From Rhizobiaceae bacterium (GTDB lineage Bacteria; Pseudomonadota; Alphaproteobacteria; Rhizobiales; Rhizobiaceae), in the NCBI GenBank assembly GCA_019635755.1, contig JAHBYW010000009.1:1-64000 (forward strand): a DNA stretch of 64,000 nucleotides. Reading direction: 5' to 3'. The notes below the pieces were generated by a model, which ran no database searches, was not told the DNA's origin, and saw only the letters and a list, made by a program, of their open reading frames with translations. Numbering within the stretch: position 1 is the first letter of the stretch; each line of letters begins with the position of its first letter. Of this stretch, positions 45,058 through 53,983 are shown piece after piece. A program made the position numbers and the translations under genes.

Positions 45058-46434
45058 ATGACAGCCATCCATCCGACAGCGTCGCCGACACGCGCCGGAC
45101 GAATGTTTCGAGCCGCCCTGCTCGCCGTGGGGACGTCTCTGCTGTCCACCCTGCAGCCTGCCGGGCCGCTGGCTGCGCAGCCGGCCGAGCAGACCGTCGC
45201 GGTCACCAGCACCGCGCAACTCGTCGCGGTCGTCCGTCGCCTGGTGGCGGACAAGCGCTACGACGAGGCCCGGCAGCTCATCGCCGAGTGGCAACCCGAC
45301 GACGCGACCTATCAGTACCGCGTCGCCTATGTCGAAGGCATGATCCAGCAGGACCGCGGCGAGCTGGACGCGGCCATCGCCACCTATCGCAGCATCCTTG
45401 CCGACCGGCCCGACTTCACCGCCGTCCGCTACGACCTCACGCAGGCGCTGTTCCAGGCCGGGCAGGACGATGCGGCCAAGTACAACGCCGAACTGCTGAT
45501 CGCGGCGGGCGTCGACGACCAGGTCGGTGGCGGCCTGAAGAACATCGTCGGCGAGATCAACGACCGGCGGCCGATCCGCTTCCGCGCCTACGCATCGTTC
45601 CTGCCCAGCACCAACATCAACGGCGGCACCGACAACAGCATCGTGCTGATCGGCGGCATCCCCTTCGTCATCGGCAACCAGTCGAAGCGCATGTCCGGGA
45701 TCGGCTACATGATCGGCGGCGAGATGCTGTTCCGCCAGACTTTCGCGCCGACCCTGTCGTTCGTCGGCTCGGTCGGCATCGGCGGCCGGTTCTACCCGCA
45801 GATCGAGCGCGCCGAGCTGACCTTCAACGTCAGCGCCGGCGTCGAGAAGGAGATAAATCGGGGCAAGATCACCGTGTCCGCGATCGGACGGCAGGACTTC
45901 GATCATGTCACGCCCGCCTTCCGCTCGATCGGCGGGCGCGTCGAGTTCAGCCGCTTCGTCGGCCAGCGCAGCCGAATGTACACGAGCCTGACGGTCAGCC
46001 ACCTCGACTATCTGGGCTCGACGTTCCGCGACGGCTGGAAGGGCGAGCTGGAGGGCTTCGTCGACACCTTCCTGAAGGCCAACCGCTTTATCCGCGTGCT
46101 GGGCGGCGTGGAGACCGAGCAGACCGAGACGCAGTTCCTGTCCTATACCGAAGGCCGCGGCGGGCTCGGCTTCTACACCGAGGCGCCCTGGGGGCTCACG
46201 CTCTACATGCAGGGAAGCTACGCCAACCGATTCTACCGCGGGCGCATGCCGTTCATCGGCATCCCCCGCAACGACGACCGCTTCGAGGGACAGGTCACCG
46301 TCACCAAGCGCGACCTCACTTTCCTGGGCGTCGCACCGCAGGTCACCTACAGCGCCATCGTCAACAAATCCAATTCCGCCTTCGACGAATACGTCGTCCA
46401 CGGCCTCGACGTCCGGCTGGTCAAGGAATTCTGA
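45058..46434 (+). CDS. Surface lipoprotein assembly modifier (Slam, DUF560)
   Basis: A 458-residue outer-membrane protein. After a signal peptide (AALLAVGTSLLSTLQPAGPL, cleavage near LAA-QPA) come TPR repeats (~60-165: 'RYDEARQLIAEWQPDDATYQ', 'DFTAVRYDLTQALFQAGQDD'). A beta-barrel of alternating strands follows to the C-terminal Phe ('GLDVRLVKEF'), as expected for BamA-assembled proteins. Slam proteins move specific lipoproteins to the outer surface. The gene directly follows a TbpB-like lipoprotein, and an intrinsic terminator ends the unit at 46516. ATG at 45058 chosen for the signal peptide. Confidence 0.85.
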   Translation: MTAIHPTASPTRAGRMFRAALLAVGTSLLSTLQPAGPLAAQPAEQTVAVTSTAQLVAVVRRLVADKRYDEARQLIAEWQPDDATYQYRVAYVEGMIQQDRGELDAAIATYRSILADRPDFTAVRYDLTQALFQAGQDDAAKYNAELLIAAGVDDQVGGGLKNIVGEINDRRPIRFRAYASFLPSTNINGGTDNSIVLIGGIPFVIGNQSKRMSGIGYMIGGEMLFRQTFAPTLSFVGSVGIGGRFYPQIERAELTFNVSAGVEKEINRGKITVSAIGRQDFDHVTPAFRSIGGRVEFSRFVGQRSRMYTSLTVSHLDYLGSTFRDGWKGELEGFVDTFLKANRFIRVLGGVETEQTETQFLSYTEGRGGLGFYTEAPWGLTLYMQGSYANRFYRGRMPFIGIPRNDDRFEGQVTVTKRDLTFLGVAPQVTYSAIVNKSNSAFDEYVVHGLDVRLVKEF

Positions 46435-46515
46435 CCGCCTTCCCCACCCGACCGGTCGAGCCGGCAGCCGCCGAGCATTTTTGCGGCCTTTTGCTCACTG
46501 TTCCGACTCCGGGTT

Positions 46516-46541
46516 AACGCCCGGATTTTCCGGGCGTTTTT
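46516..46541 (+). terminator. Intrinsic terminator after the Slam gene
   Basis: A 9-bp perfect stem AACGCCCGG / CCGGGCGTT with loop ATTTT, followed by TTT, 82 bases after the Slam stop codon. Confidence 0.88.
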
Positions 46542-46626
46542 CGCGTGATTTGACGCTTACGGCACTGTGCCGGTTTGTCCTTGCATCCGCTAAACTGTTG
46601 CAAATCAATGGGAAATATGCTCTAGC

Positions 46627-46645
46627 TTGAATGAACATTCAGCAA
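46627..46645. promoter_or_regulatory. Predicted TetR/BetI-type operator, site A
   Basis: The sequence TTGAATGAACATTCAGCAA contains the palindromic core TGAATG..CATTCA. Near-identical sites occur at 49725-49744 and 56671-56689, all next to genes of the same amine-utilisation region that encodes a BetI-like regulator. It lies 15-33 bases upstream of the Rieske oxygenase start, where a repressor would block transcription or initiation. Confidence 0.7.
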
Positions 46646-46659
46646 CTAAGAGCATGACG

Positions 46660-47859
46660 ATGAACCCGCACGTCGCAAACGTCGCGGTGCCCAACGATTG
46701 GGACCGGCGCGGCCTCCCCGGCTGGAGCTACCACAGCCCCGCGCTTCTCGAACTCGAGAAGGAACATGTATTCCGCAGCCATTGGCAGATCGCCGGCCAC
46801 GTCTCCGACGTGCCGAATCCGGGCGACTACCTAACGATGGACGTTGTGGGGGAGCGCGCGCTTATCGTGCGCGGCAAGGACGGCGTCGTCCGCGGCTTCC
46901 ACAATTTGTGCCGGCACCGTGGCAGCCGCGTCGTCGCCGACAGCCAGGGCAACTGCAAGAACGCGCTGGTCTGCCCTTTCCACGGCTGGGTCTACAATCT
47001 TGACGGAACTTTGCGGGGTGCGGCGCGCCCGCGCTCCTTCCCCGATCTCGACAAGAACGAGTTCGGCCTGATGCAGCTCGACCTGGAGATCTGGATGGGC
47101 CTGATCTTTATCCGCTTCCGCACGGGCGATCAGCCTTCGGTCGCGGAACTGCTGAAGCCCATCGAGGCCGAGCTGTCGCACTATGACGTCGCCGACATGG
47201 TGCCTTCGTACGGCATCTGGACCCAGAAGACGCCGGTGAACTGGAAGTCGGTCCGCGACGTCGACAATGAGGGCTACCATGTCGCCATGGCGCATCCCGC
47301 GCTGCAGGATCTCTACGGCGCGACTTATTTCGACGAGCCCTTCGTCAACGGCGTGTCGCGCTCCTTCGCGACGTACAATCCGCACGCGGGACGGCGCTGG
47401 AGCGTGCGCAACTACATCCGGATGGGACGTGAGCAGGAGCGCCTGCCCGAGCATCTGCGCAAAGCGTGGATCTATTACGGCATCTTCCCGAACGCGGTGA
47501 TTTCGGTGATGCCGGAATCGGTCCAGTTCTACCAGGAGTTCCCGCTGTCGACCGGCGAGACGCTTCTGCGCGGCGCCATCTACCGGTATCGCGACGAGGA
47601 CCGCCAGATGGCGGCGGCCCGCTACCTCGCCTTCCGCATCGACCGCGACACGATGGCGGAAGACGTCCAGCTCTCGGTATGGTCGAACGAGTCGATGCTA
47701 TCCGAGGCTTTCGGGGGCTTCTACCTTTCCGACCTCGAATACGGCGTACGCACGCACCACGACCATCTGCGCGAACTGGTGCCGATCCTCGGACTGGAGA
47801 CGGCGCCGGAGGAGAAGGACATGTGGAGCCTGAACGAGGCACTGCTCAGCCGCGGCTGA
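46660..47859 (+). CDS. Rieske non-heme iron oxygenase, alpha subunit
   Basis: A 399-residue ring-hydroxylating-type oxygenase. The Rieske [2Fe-2S] ligands are C84-x-H86 and C105-x-x-H108 (LCRHRGS, CPFHGW). The mononuclear iron region is 'RDVDNEGYHVAMAHP', with the bridging Asp/Glu and the two His ligands. Family members closest in this layout demethylate or cleave quaternary amines (glycine betaine, stachydrine or carnitine oxygenases). No reductase gene is in the window. ATG at 46660 is chosen because AAGAG lies seven bases upstream; ATG 46654 is also in frame. An operator-like palindrome lies immediately upstream. Confidence 0.9.
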   Translation: MNPHVANVAVPNDWDRRGLPGWSYHSPALLELEKEHVFRSHWQIAGHVSDVPNPGDYLTMDVVGERALIVRGKDGVVRGFHNLCRHRGSRVVADSQGNCKNALVCPFHGWVYNLDGTLRGAARPRSFPDLDKNEFGLMQLDLEIWMGLIFIRFRTGDQPSVAELLKPIEAELSHYDVADMVPSYGIWTQKTPVNWKSVRDVDNEGYHVAMAHPALQDLYGATYFDEPFVNGVSRSFATYNPHAGRRWSVRNYIRMGREQERLPEHLRKAWIYYGIFPNAVISVMPESVQFYQEFPLSTGETLLRGAIYRYRDEDRQMAAARYLAFRIDRDTMAEDVQLSVWSNESMLSEAFGGFYLSDLEYGVRTHHDHLRELVPILGLETAPEEKDMWSLNEALLSRG

Positions 47860-47862
47860 GCA

Positions 47863-48132
47863 TCAGCACCAGCAGTCGGAACCCTCGCCGCCGAAGTTCT
47901 TCTGGGCGAAGGTAATCGCGTCGCTGTAGCTCGTGTAGGTGGCGAAGGCGCAAACCGGGTTCCCCCGCCTCACGATCATCTGCGCCAGGTCCCAGAACGA
48001 GATCTCGATGCGCTCGTCGGCGCAGTAGACCGTATATTTCTCGACCTCATAGGACACCGCCGGTTGGACGAAGGCGGGGATTGCCGGGATCGAAAGGCCG
48101 ATCGCCGCTGCAATGGCGGGCACGTTGCGCAT
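47863..48132 (-). CDS. Small secreted cysteine-containing protein
   Basis: An 89-residue protein with an N-terminal signal peptide (MRNVPAIAAAIGLSIPAIPA). The mature part has four cysteines (VYCADERIE, NPVCAFATY, and the terminal SDCWC) and so is probably disulfide-bonded in the periplasm. I do not recognise a family. It ends three bases after the convergent Rieske gene and lies 85 bases downstream of the aminotransferase gene on the same strand. Confidence 0.6.
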   Translation of the reverse strand: MRNVPAIAAAIGLSIPAIPAFVQPAVSYEVEKYTVYCADERIEISFWDLAQMIVRRGNPVCAFATYTSYSDAITFAQKNFGGEGSDCWC

Positions 48133-48217
48133 GGACGTCTCCGTGAACGAAGACGGCAAGCCTAGGGAAGACTGGCTGAACGGCGGATGAAGGAATTGTG
48201 GCGGCGGACTCCCGCCC

Positions 48218-49636
48218 TCAACCTCGCCAGACCCCCTCGCGGCGGAGGTCGTCCATCGTCCGTGAAATCCCCTCGCGCAGGATGCCGACGAGGTCGTCGA
48301 CCTGCTCGCGCGTGATGATCAGCGGCGGCGACATCACGCACATGTTGATCAGCGGGCGCACCAGGAGGCCCAGCGCCTGGCAGTGCGCGTCGATGCGTCG
48401 GCCGACATTCTTGTCGAGCTGCAGCGGATCGTTCGACTCGCGGTCGGCAACGCACTCCACGCACGCCATCAGGCCGAGCCCGCGGACCTCACCGACGAGA
48501 GGCAGGTCCTCCAGCGCCTTCATCTCCTGCTGGAAATAGGCGCCGACTGTGCGGGCGTGATCGAGAATGCCGCCCTCCAGCAGGTCGAGGTTCTTCAGCG
48601 CCACAGCGCAGCCGATCGGGTGGCTTGTGTAGGTGAGCCCGTGGCCGAACATCGCCTCGGGATGGTTGGAGCGCCGCAGGTCCTGCAGCAGCCGCTCCGA
48701 GATCATCACACCACCCAGCGGGAAGTAGCCTGAGGTGACGCCCTTGGCGAAGGTGATCATGTCGGGTTCGACGCCGAACACATCCTTCGATGCGAACACA
48801 TGGCCGAGGCGGCCGAAGCCGGTCACCACCTCGTCGGAAACGTAGAGGATGTCGTTCTCACGGCATATCTCGCGAATGCGCGGCAAATAGGTCTCCGGCG
48901 GCACGATCACGCCGCCCGAGGCCTGCACCGGCTCGCCGACGAAAGCGCCGATCCTGTCGGCACCGAGCCGCGCCACCGCATTCCGGAACTCCTCGACGAG
49001 GAAATCGGCAAAGCCTTCCTTCGACACGCCGGCCGGCCGGCGGAACGGATTGGGAGCAGTGAGCTTCGTGACCAATGCGTCGGCGCCGTCCATCCAGTCG
49101 GCGTCGCGCGGGCGGCCGTTTAGCGACGCGGACAGGTAGGTCGAGCCGTGATAGGCCCCGCCGCGCGACAGGATGAGCTTCTTGTCCGGGCGGCCGCGGA
49201 CATTGTTGTAGAACTGCATGAAACGCAGCGCCGTCTCGACGGCCGACGAACCGCCGGTGGTGAAGAAGACGTGGTTCAGGTCGCCGGGCGCATGGCCGGC
49301 GAGGCGCTCGGCGAGTTCGGCCGAGGGCGAACTCATCGTGTACCACGGCGTGTTGTAGGACAGCGCCATGGCCTGCTCGTACATGACCTCGGCGAGTTCC
49401 TTGCGCCGGTGGCCGACATTCGTGCACCACATGCCGGCCGGCCCATCGATCAGCCGGCGGCCGTCGCCGTCGGTGATGTAGATGCCGTCGCCGTCCGTAA
49501 CGAAGGTGCGGGCCTCGTCGCCGACGCTGCCAGCGAACGGCCAGGGCTGAACCAGATGCTTCGTCGCCTGACCGACGGCGCGGGCCGCCTCGTCCGCAAA
49601 CCCGCTGTCGATCCGCGTGTCCCTGATGGCCGCCAT
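48218..49636 (-). CDS. Class III PLP-dependent aminotransferase
   Basis: A 472-residue omega-amino acid/diamine-type transaminase. Landmarks are 'GPAGMWCTNVGHRRKELAEV' in the small domain, 'FTTGGSSAVETALRFMQFY' at the PLP phosphate site, 'ILYVSDEVVTGFGRLGHVFA' with the cofactor-contacting Asp, and the Schiff-base lysine in 'MITFAKGVTSGYFPLGG'. Such enzymes transfer amino groups from beta-alanine, taurine, putrescine or similar primary amines to pyruvate. Its neighbours (polyamine-type transporter, amine oxidase) suggest an amine substrate. It is divergent from the transporter genes; the operator at 49725 lies 89 bases upstream of its start. Confidence 0.92.
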   Translation of the reverse strand: MAAIRDTRIDSGFADEAARAVGQATKHLVQPWPFAGSVGDEARTFVTDGDGIYITDGDGRRLIDGPAGMWCTNVGHRRKELAEVMYEQAMALSYNTPWYTMSSPSAELAERLAGHAPGDLNHVFFTTGGSSAVETALRFMQFYNNVRGRPDKKLILSRGGAYHGSTYLSASLNGRPRDADWMDGADALVTKLTAPNPFRRPAGVSKEGFADFLVEEFRNAVARLGADRIGAFVGEPVQASGGVIVPPETYLPRIREICRENDILYVSDEVVTGFGRLGHVFASKDVFGVEPDMITFAKGVTSGYFPLGGVMISERLLQDLRRSNHPEAMFGHGLTYTSHPIGCAVALKNLDLLEGGILDHARTVGAYFQQEMKALEDLPLVGEVRGLGLMACVECVADRESNDPLQLDKNVGRRIDAHCQALGLLVRPLINMCVMSPPLIITREQVDDLVGILREGISRTMDDLRREGVWRG

Positions 49637-49724
49637 CGTCGCCTCACATTTCGTTCACCGGAAACAACGCATGAGCGTGAACTTATCTAAACGCCCGGTA
49701 TTATTGCCGATTTCAATCCGTTTT

Positions 49725-49744
49725 TGAATGTCCGTTCAATCAAT
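49725..49744. promoter_or_regulatory. Predicted TetR/BetI-type operator, site B
   Basis: The sequence TTGAATGTCCGTTCAATCAA is a palindrome (TTGAA..TTCAA) that closely matches sites A and C. It lies in the 270-base gap between the divergent aminotransferase and ABC transporter genes, so one repressor could control both directions. Confidence 0.72.
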
Positions 49745-49906
49745 ATCGCAGAAATCGCGCTTGATTTCAATTGCCGGATGCGCATGATGCTGCCGTTCGG
49801 CGCGGCAACCGCGCAGCGACAGCGCGATGGGGACCCGCGTGAGGCGACGGCACGACATTGGTGAACCTCAGGGCGAAGAACCGCCCAGTCGCGCGGACAC
49901 GCTGCG

Positions 49907-50824
49907 ATGACCGCGGCGGCGGAACGTTCGGGGGCGGCCAGCGCCCACCGTATCCGTCGCGGCACCCTTCTCCGCTCCGAACAGGCGCAGGGCATAGCCC
50001 TGATCAGCCCGACATTCCTGTACGCCCTGATCCTGCTCGTCGCGCCCGTCTTGGTCGTGATCGCGCACAGCTTCTGGACGCAGGACTTCCTGACGATCGA
50101 CCGCACCTTCACGCTGGAGCAGTACCGGATCGCGCTGACCGAGCCGATCTATCGCGACCTGCTGGCGCGGTCGCTCTACATCTCGCTGACGGTCAGCATC
50201 CTGACGGTCTTCCTCGCCTACCCGATCGCCTACTACATCTCCTTCCACGGCGGCGCCCACAAGAGCCTCTGGTTGTTCGTCATCACGATCCCGTTCTGGA
50301 CCAGCTACCTGCTGCGCGTGATGTCGTGGAAGGTGATCCTCGGCTACAACGGCGTGCTGAACTCCGGCCTCATGGGCCTCGGCATCATCGACGAACCGTC
50401 GACGTCGTTCCTCTACAACACCAACGCCGTGATCATCACGCTGACGCATGCGTGGGCGGCGTTCGCGGTTCTGCCCATCTTCGTTTCGCTGGAGAAGGTC
50501 GACAGGACGCTGCTTGAGGCGGCGAAGGATCTGGGTGATGGGCCGATCCGCAGCTTCCTGCGCGTGACGCTGCCGCTCACGCTCCCCGGCGTCATCTCGG
50601 CGCTGCTGATCGTGATGATCCCGACCGTTGGCGACTACGTCACGCCGAAGCTCGTGGGCGGCAAGGACGGCGTGATGATCGCCACGGCGATCGAGACGCA
50701 GTTCAAGCGCGGGGCCAACTGGCCGCTGGGCGCCGCGCTCTCCGTCATCACGATGACGGTGGTGACGGTCATGGCGGCGTCGATCGTGTTCGTGATCCGC
50801 CAGGCCGGGAGGCGCGTGCGATGA
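49907..50824 (+). CDS. Polyamine-type ABC transporter permease (PotB-like)
   Basis: A 305-residue inner-membrane permease with six hydrophobic segments. The binding-protein-dependent transport signature is visible near 'LEAAKDLGDGPIRSFLRVTL' (EAA loop contacting the ATPase). First of three transporter genes; its stop overlaps the next start by four bases (ATGA). Together with the downstream permease, ATPase and the minus-strand binding protein it forms a spermidine/putrescine-type importer. Confidence 0.92.
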   Translation: MTAAAERSGAASAHRIRRGTLLRSEQAQGIALISPTFLYALILLVAPVLVVIAHSFWTQDFLTIDRTFTLEQYRIALTEPIYRDLLARSLYISLTVSILTVFLAYPIAYYISFHGGAHKSLWLFVITIPFWTSYLLRVMSWKVILGYNGVLNSGLMGLGIIDEPSTSFLYNTNAVIITLTHAWAAFAVLPIFVSLEKVDRTLLEAAKDLGDGPIRSFLRVTLPLTLPGVISALLIVMIPTVGDYVTPKLVGGKDGVMIATAIETQFKRGANWPLGAALSVITMTVVTVMAASIVFVIRQAGRRVR

Positions 50825-51630
50825 GCCGCATCCTGTCGCGGTGGCTCACCGTCTACGCCTTCCTGTACATCGTCTTCCTCTACCTGCCGGTGATCTTCCT
50901 GCCGATCTTCTCGGTCAACACCTCGGCGGTGCCGCAGTTCCCGCTCGCGGGCTTCACATCGAAGTGGTACGTCGAACTGCCGAAGACACCGGCGCTTCTC
51001 GACGCGGCCTGGAACAGCCTGATCGTCGGCCTGTGCGCTGCGGTCCTCTCGACGATCCTCGGCATCTGCGCCGCCCGCGCCGTCACCCGCTACCGGTTCC
51101 GCGGCCGCACGGTCGCCAGCGGGCTGATCATGGCGCCACTCGTCCTGCCCGAGATCATCCTGGCAGTGTCGTTGCTGATCGTCATCCTCTCGCTCGGCCT
51201 TCAGCTCTCGCTCTTCACCGTGATCCTCGGACACGTGCTGATCTGCATCCCCTATTCGGTGACGGTGCTGAACGCCGGCTTCGAGGGTTTCGACCGCAGC
51301 CTCGAGGAGGCCTCGGCCGACCTCGGCGAGACCGCCTTCGGCACGTTCCGTCGCGTGACGCTGCCAATGGTGGCGCCGGCGATCATCTCGTCGCTGCTGG
51401 TCTCGTTCACGATCTCGCTCGACGAATTCATCATCGCCTTCTTCCTCGCCGGCACGGAAGTCACCCTGCCGGTTTACATCTGGGGGCAGCTCCGCTTCGC
51501 GGCCAGGCTGCCCGGCGTGCTGGCGCTCGGCACGCTGCTCCTCGTCGGGTCCTTCATCCTTTTGTCCTTCGCCGAGATCATGCGCCGGCGCGCGCAGCGG
51601 CGCATCCAGATGGGAGGCGCGATTGCCTGA
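50821..51630 (+). CDS. Polyamine-type ABC transporter permease (PotC-like)
   Basis: A 269-residue permease with six membrane segments and an EAA loop in 'LEEASADLGETAFGTFRRVT'. The ATG overlaps the previous stop (ATGA), and the 3' end overlaps the ATPase start by eight bases, so the three genes form one transcription unit with balanced translation. Confidence 0.92.
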   Translation: MSRILSRWLTVYAFLYIVFLYLPVIFLPIFSVNTSAVPQFPLAGFTSKWYVELPKTPALLDAAWNSLIVGLCAAVLSTILGICAARAVTRYRFRGRTVASGLIMAPLVLPEIILAVSLLIVILSLGLQLSLFTVILGHVLICIPYSVTVLNAGFEGFDRSLEEASADLGETAFGTFRRVTLPMVAPAIISSLLVSFTISLDEFIIAFFLAGTEVTLPVYIWGQLRFAARLPGVLALGTLLLVGSFILLSFAEIMRRRAQRRIQMGGAIA

Positions 51631-52711
51631 CCGCCCGATGATCCAGATCGCCGGCGTGTCCAAGGCGTATGGAAGCTTCAAGGCGCTGGACGATGCCACG
51701 CTGACGATCCGCGAGGGGGAGTTCTTCTCGCTGCTCGGCCCCTCGGGCTGCGGCAAGACCACGCTGCTGCGCATGATCGCAGGCTTCGACACGCCGACCG
51801 AAGGCACGATCGCAATCGACGGCCAGCCGATGGACGGCATTCCGGCCAACCGACGCCCGACGAACATGGTGTTCCAGAGCTACGCCATCTTCCCGCATCT
51901 CAACGTCGACCAGAACGTCGCCTACGGGCTGAAGCGGCTGAAGCTCGGCGCCGCGGAGGAACGTCGCCGCGTCGACGAGGCGCTGGCGCAGGTGTCGCTG
52001 TCGGGGCTGGGCAAGCGCGGCGCGACGGAACTCTCCGGCGGCCAGCGCCAGCGCGTGGCACTCGCGCGTGCGCTCGTCATGCGGCCGAAGGTGCTGCTCC
52101 TGGACGAGCCGCTGTCGGCGCTGGACAAGAAGCTGCGCGAGCAGATGCAGGTCGAACTGCGCCGCCTGCAACAGGCGGTGGGCATCACCTTCGTGCTGGT
52201 CACGCACGACCAGTACGAGGCGCTCGGCATGTCCGACCGCATCGCCGTGATGTTCGGCGGCAGGATCGCGCAGGTCGCGGCGCCGTCGCAGATCTACCAG
52301 CGGCCGGTGAACCGCCAAGTCGCCGACTTCCTCGGCGGCATGAACTTCATCCGTGCCAACGTGGTGGAGACGAACGGCACCGCGATCACGGTCGAAACCG
52401 CCGGCTTCGGCCGCGTCAAGACGGAGAAGCCGTCCGGCTTCAACGACGAAACCCGGGAGACGACGCTGGGCATAAGGCCCGAGCGGCTGCGGGTGCTGTG
52501 GGACGACGCCAAGGCCAAGCACGAGATCGCCGGGACGATCGTCGACCGGCACTATTTCGGCGAGATCACCCACTTCATCGTCGACGTGCCCGGCTTCGAG
52601 AAGACTCTGTCCGTCTCGGAGTCAAACAATTTCGGCGCCGACGACCTGCCGGTCGGCGCGCCGGTGCGGCTGGGCTACGACCCCGACGCGTTGGTCGCGC
52701 TGGCGGATTGA
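51623..52711 (+). CDS. Polyamine-type ABC transporter ATP-binding protein (PotA-like)
   Basis: A 362-residue ATPase. Walker A GPSGCGKTT, Q-loop in 'MVFQSYAIFPHL', signature LSGGQRQRVALARAL, Walker B VLLLDEPLSAL, and switch His in 'VLVTHDQYEA' are all present. A C-terminal TOBE domain (~280-355) is typical of the PotA/MalK type. TTG at 51623 is chosen because GGGAGG lies about five bases before it. Energises the two permeases encoded upstream. Confidence 0.94.
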   Translation: MPDRPMIQIAGVSKAYGSFKALDDATLTIREGEFFSLLGPSGCGKTTLLRMIAGFDTPTEGTIAIDGQPMDGIPANRRPTNMVFQSYAIFPHLNVDQNVAYGLKRLKLGAAEERRRVDEALAQVSLSGLGKRGATELSGGQRQRVALARALVMRPKVLLLDEPLSALDKKLREQMQVELRRLQQAVGITFVLVTHDQYEALGMSDRIAVMFGGRIAQVAAPSQIYQRPVNRQVADFLGGMNFIRANVVETNGTAITVETAGFGRVKTEKPSGFNDETRETTLGIRPERLRVLWDDAKAKHEIAGTIVDRHYFGEITHFIVDVPGFEKTLSVSESNNFGADDLPVGAPVRLGYDPDALVALAD

Positions 52712-52720
52712 CCGGGCGCG

Positions 52721-53983
52721 CTACAGACCCGCGGCAATCCGCGCGGCCGCCGCGCGCCCCGCGATCAACGCGCCCTCGATGTAGCCCGGGAACGACGGCG
52801 AGAGCTCCGAGAAGACGAAGTGCAGCGGCGGCTGGCCGGTGCGGATGATGTCTTCCGCAGTATGCGCACCTGCATCCACGATCAGGTCGCCGTAGCCGCC
52901 TCCGCTCCAGGGATCGTCGCACCAGTCGTGGTGCCAGACGTCGAGCGCAGCCCGCGCTTCGTCGCCGAGCGCCGCGGCGAGGTGATCGAGGATCAGCGCA
53001 CGGATGTCGCCCCGACGCCAGACACGCGCCAGCGGCCCGCCGGCAAAGACGCCCAGCGCGGCCTGTCCATCCATGCTGGCGTCGCAGCAGAAGAGTCCGA
53101 CAGGATCACGCCACATGACCATGCCGCTCAGACCCCGGTCGCGCCAGAAGGGCGTCGCGTAGCGCACCCGCGCCTTGATGACGGAGCCGCTTTGCCAAAC
53201 GCCCAGCGCACCGGAAAGCGGGGCGTCGAGCGCGGGCGTATGAACGATCCGCGACGCAGCGACCGGAGGCACGGCGATCAGCACCGCCCTCGCCGCCAGC
53301 GCGCCAGTATCCATCACGACGCGCACGTGCCCGTCGCGCAGTTCCACGGCCCTGACGGGTGTCGAGAGGCGCACGCGGTCGCCGAGGCCGGCGGCAAGAC
53401 GGTCGGCGAGCGCCTGCATCGTCTCGGCCAGCGAGTATTGCAGCTCGAACTGCTCGTTCGTGATGCGTCGGTCGGTATCGGCCAGATGCCAGGCCGGCAC
53501 GCTTTCCAGAGGCAGGCACCAGAGGCCTTCGATCATCGAGCGGAAACCGGCCTTCGCATTGGAAGACACGTCCTGCCGACCCAGCCAGTCAGCGACGCTG
53601 TCGCGTGAGTTCCTGTCGTCCGCCATCTCCTGCTTGAGCTTCTCACGAAGCCCTACCGACTGCGCATAGGAGACGGCACGGGCGGCGATATCGAGGGGCG
53701 GTTGCGTGACAATCTCGCCCTGCACTGGCGTCGGCACGACGGTCAGCGCATGGCGCTCGACGAGTCGAGCCACCTCGACCATGTCGTCGCAATAGTACTG
53801 GCCGCCGATGTCGAGCCGCTCGCCAAGACCGTTGACGGTCGCACCCGCCTTGCCACCAACGCGATCGCTGGCCTCGACGACGACAACGTCGAGACCCGCG
53901 CTGTTGAGGTCCGTGGCCGCCGCAAGGCCGGAGAAGCCAGCCCCGACGACGATCACATCATGCGGTGAAATCCGTTCGTCCAA
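52721..53983 (-). CDS. Flavin-containing amine oxidase
   Basis: A 420-residue FAD enzyme. The N-terminal Rossmann motif is 'VIVVGAGFSGLAAATDL' with 'RVGGKAGA', and the C-terminal FAD contact is 'PSFPGYIEGALIAGRAAA', as in monoamine and polyamine oxidases. It would oxidise an amine to imine or aldehyde. It directly follows the binding protein gene (start 53983, stop of that gene at 53984), so it is the last gene of the methyltransferase-regulator-binding protein-oxidase operon. Confidence 0.88.
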   Translation of the reverse strand: MDERISPHDVIVVGAGFSGLAAATDLNSAGLDVVVVEASDRVGGKAGATVNGLGERLDIGGQYYCDDMVEVARLVERHALTVVPTPVQGEIVTQPPLDIAARAVSYAQSVGLREKLKQEMADDRNSRDSVADWLGRQDVSSNAKAGFRSMIEGLWCLPLESVPAWHLADTDRRITNEQFELQYSLAETMQALADRLAAGLGDRVRLSTPVRAVELRDGHVRVVMDTGALAARAVLIAVPPVAASRIVHTPALDAPLSGALGVWQSGSVIKARVRYATPFWRDRGLSGMVMWRDPVGLFCCDASMDGQAALGVFAGGPLARVWRRGDIRALILDHLAAALGDEARAALDVWHHDWCDDPWSGGGYGDLIVDAGAHTAEDIIRTGQPPLHFVFSELSPSFPGYIEGALIAGRAAAARIAAGL

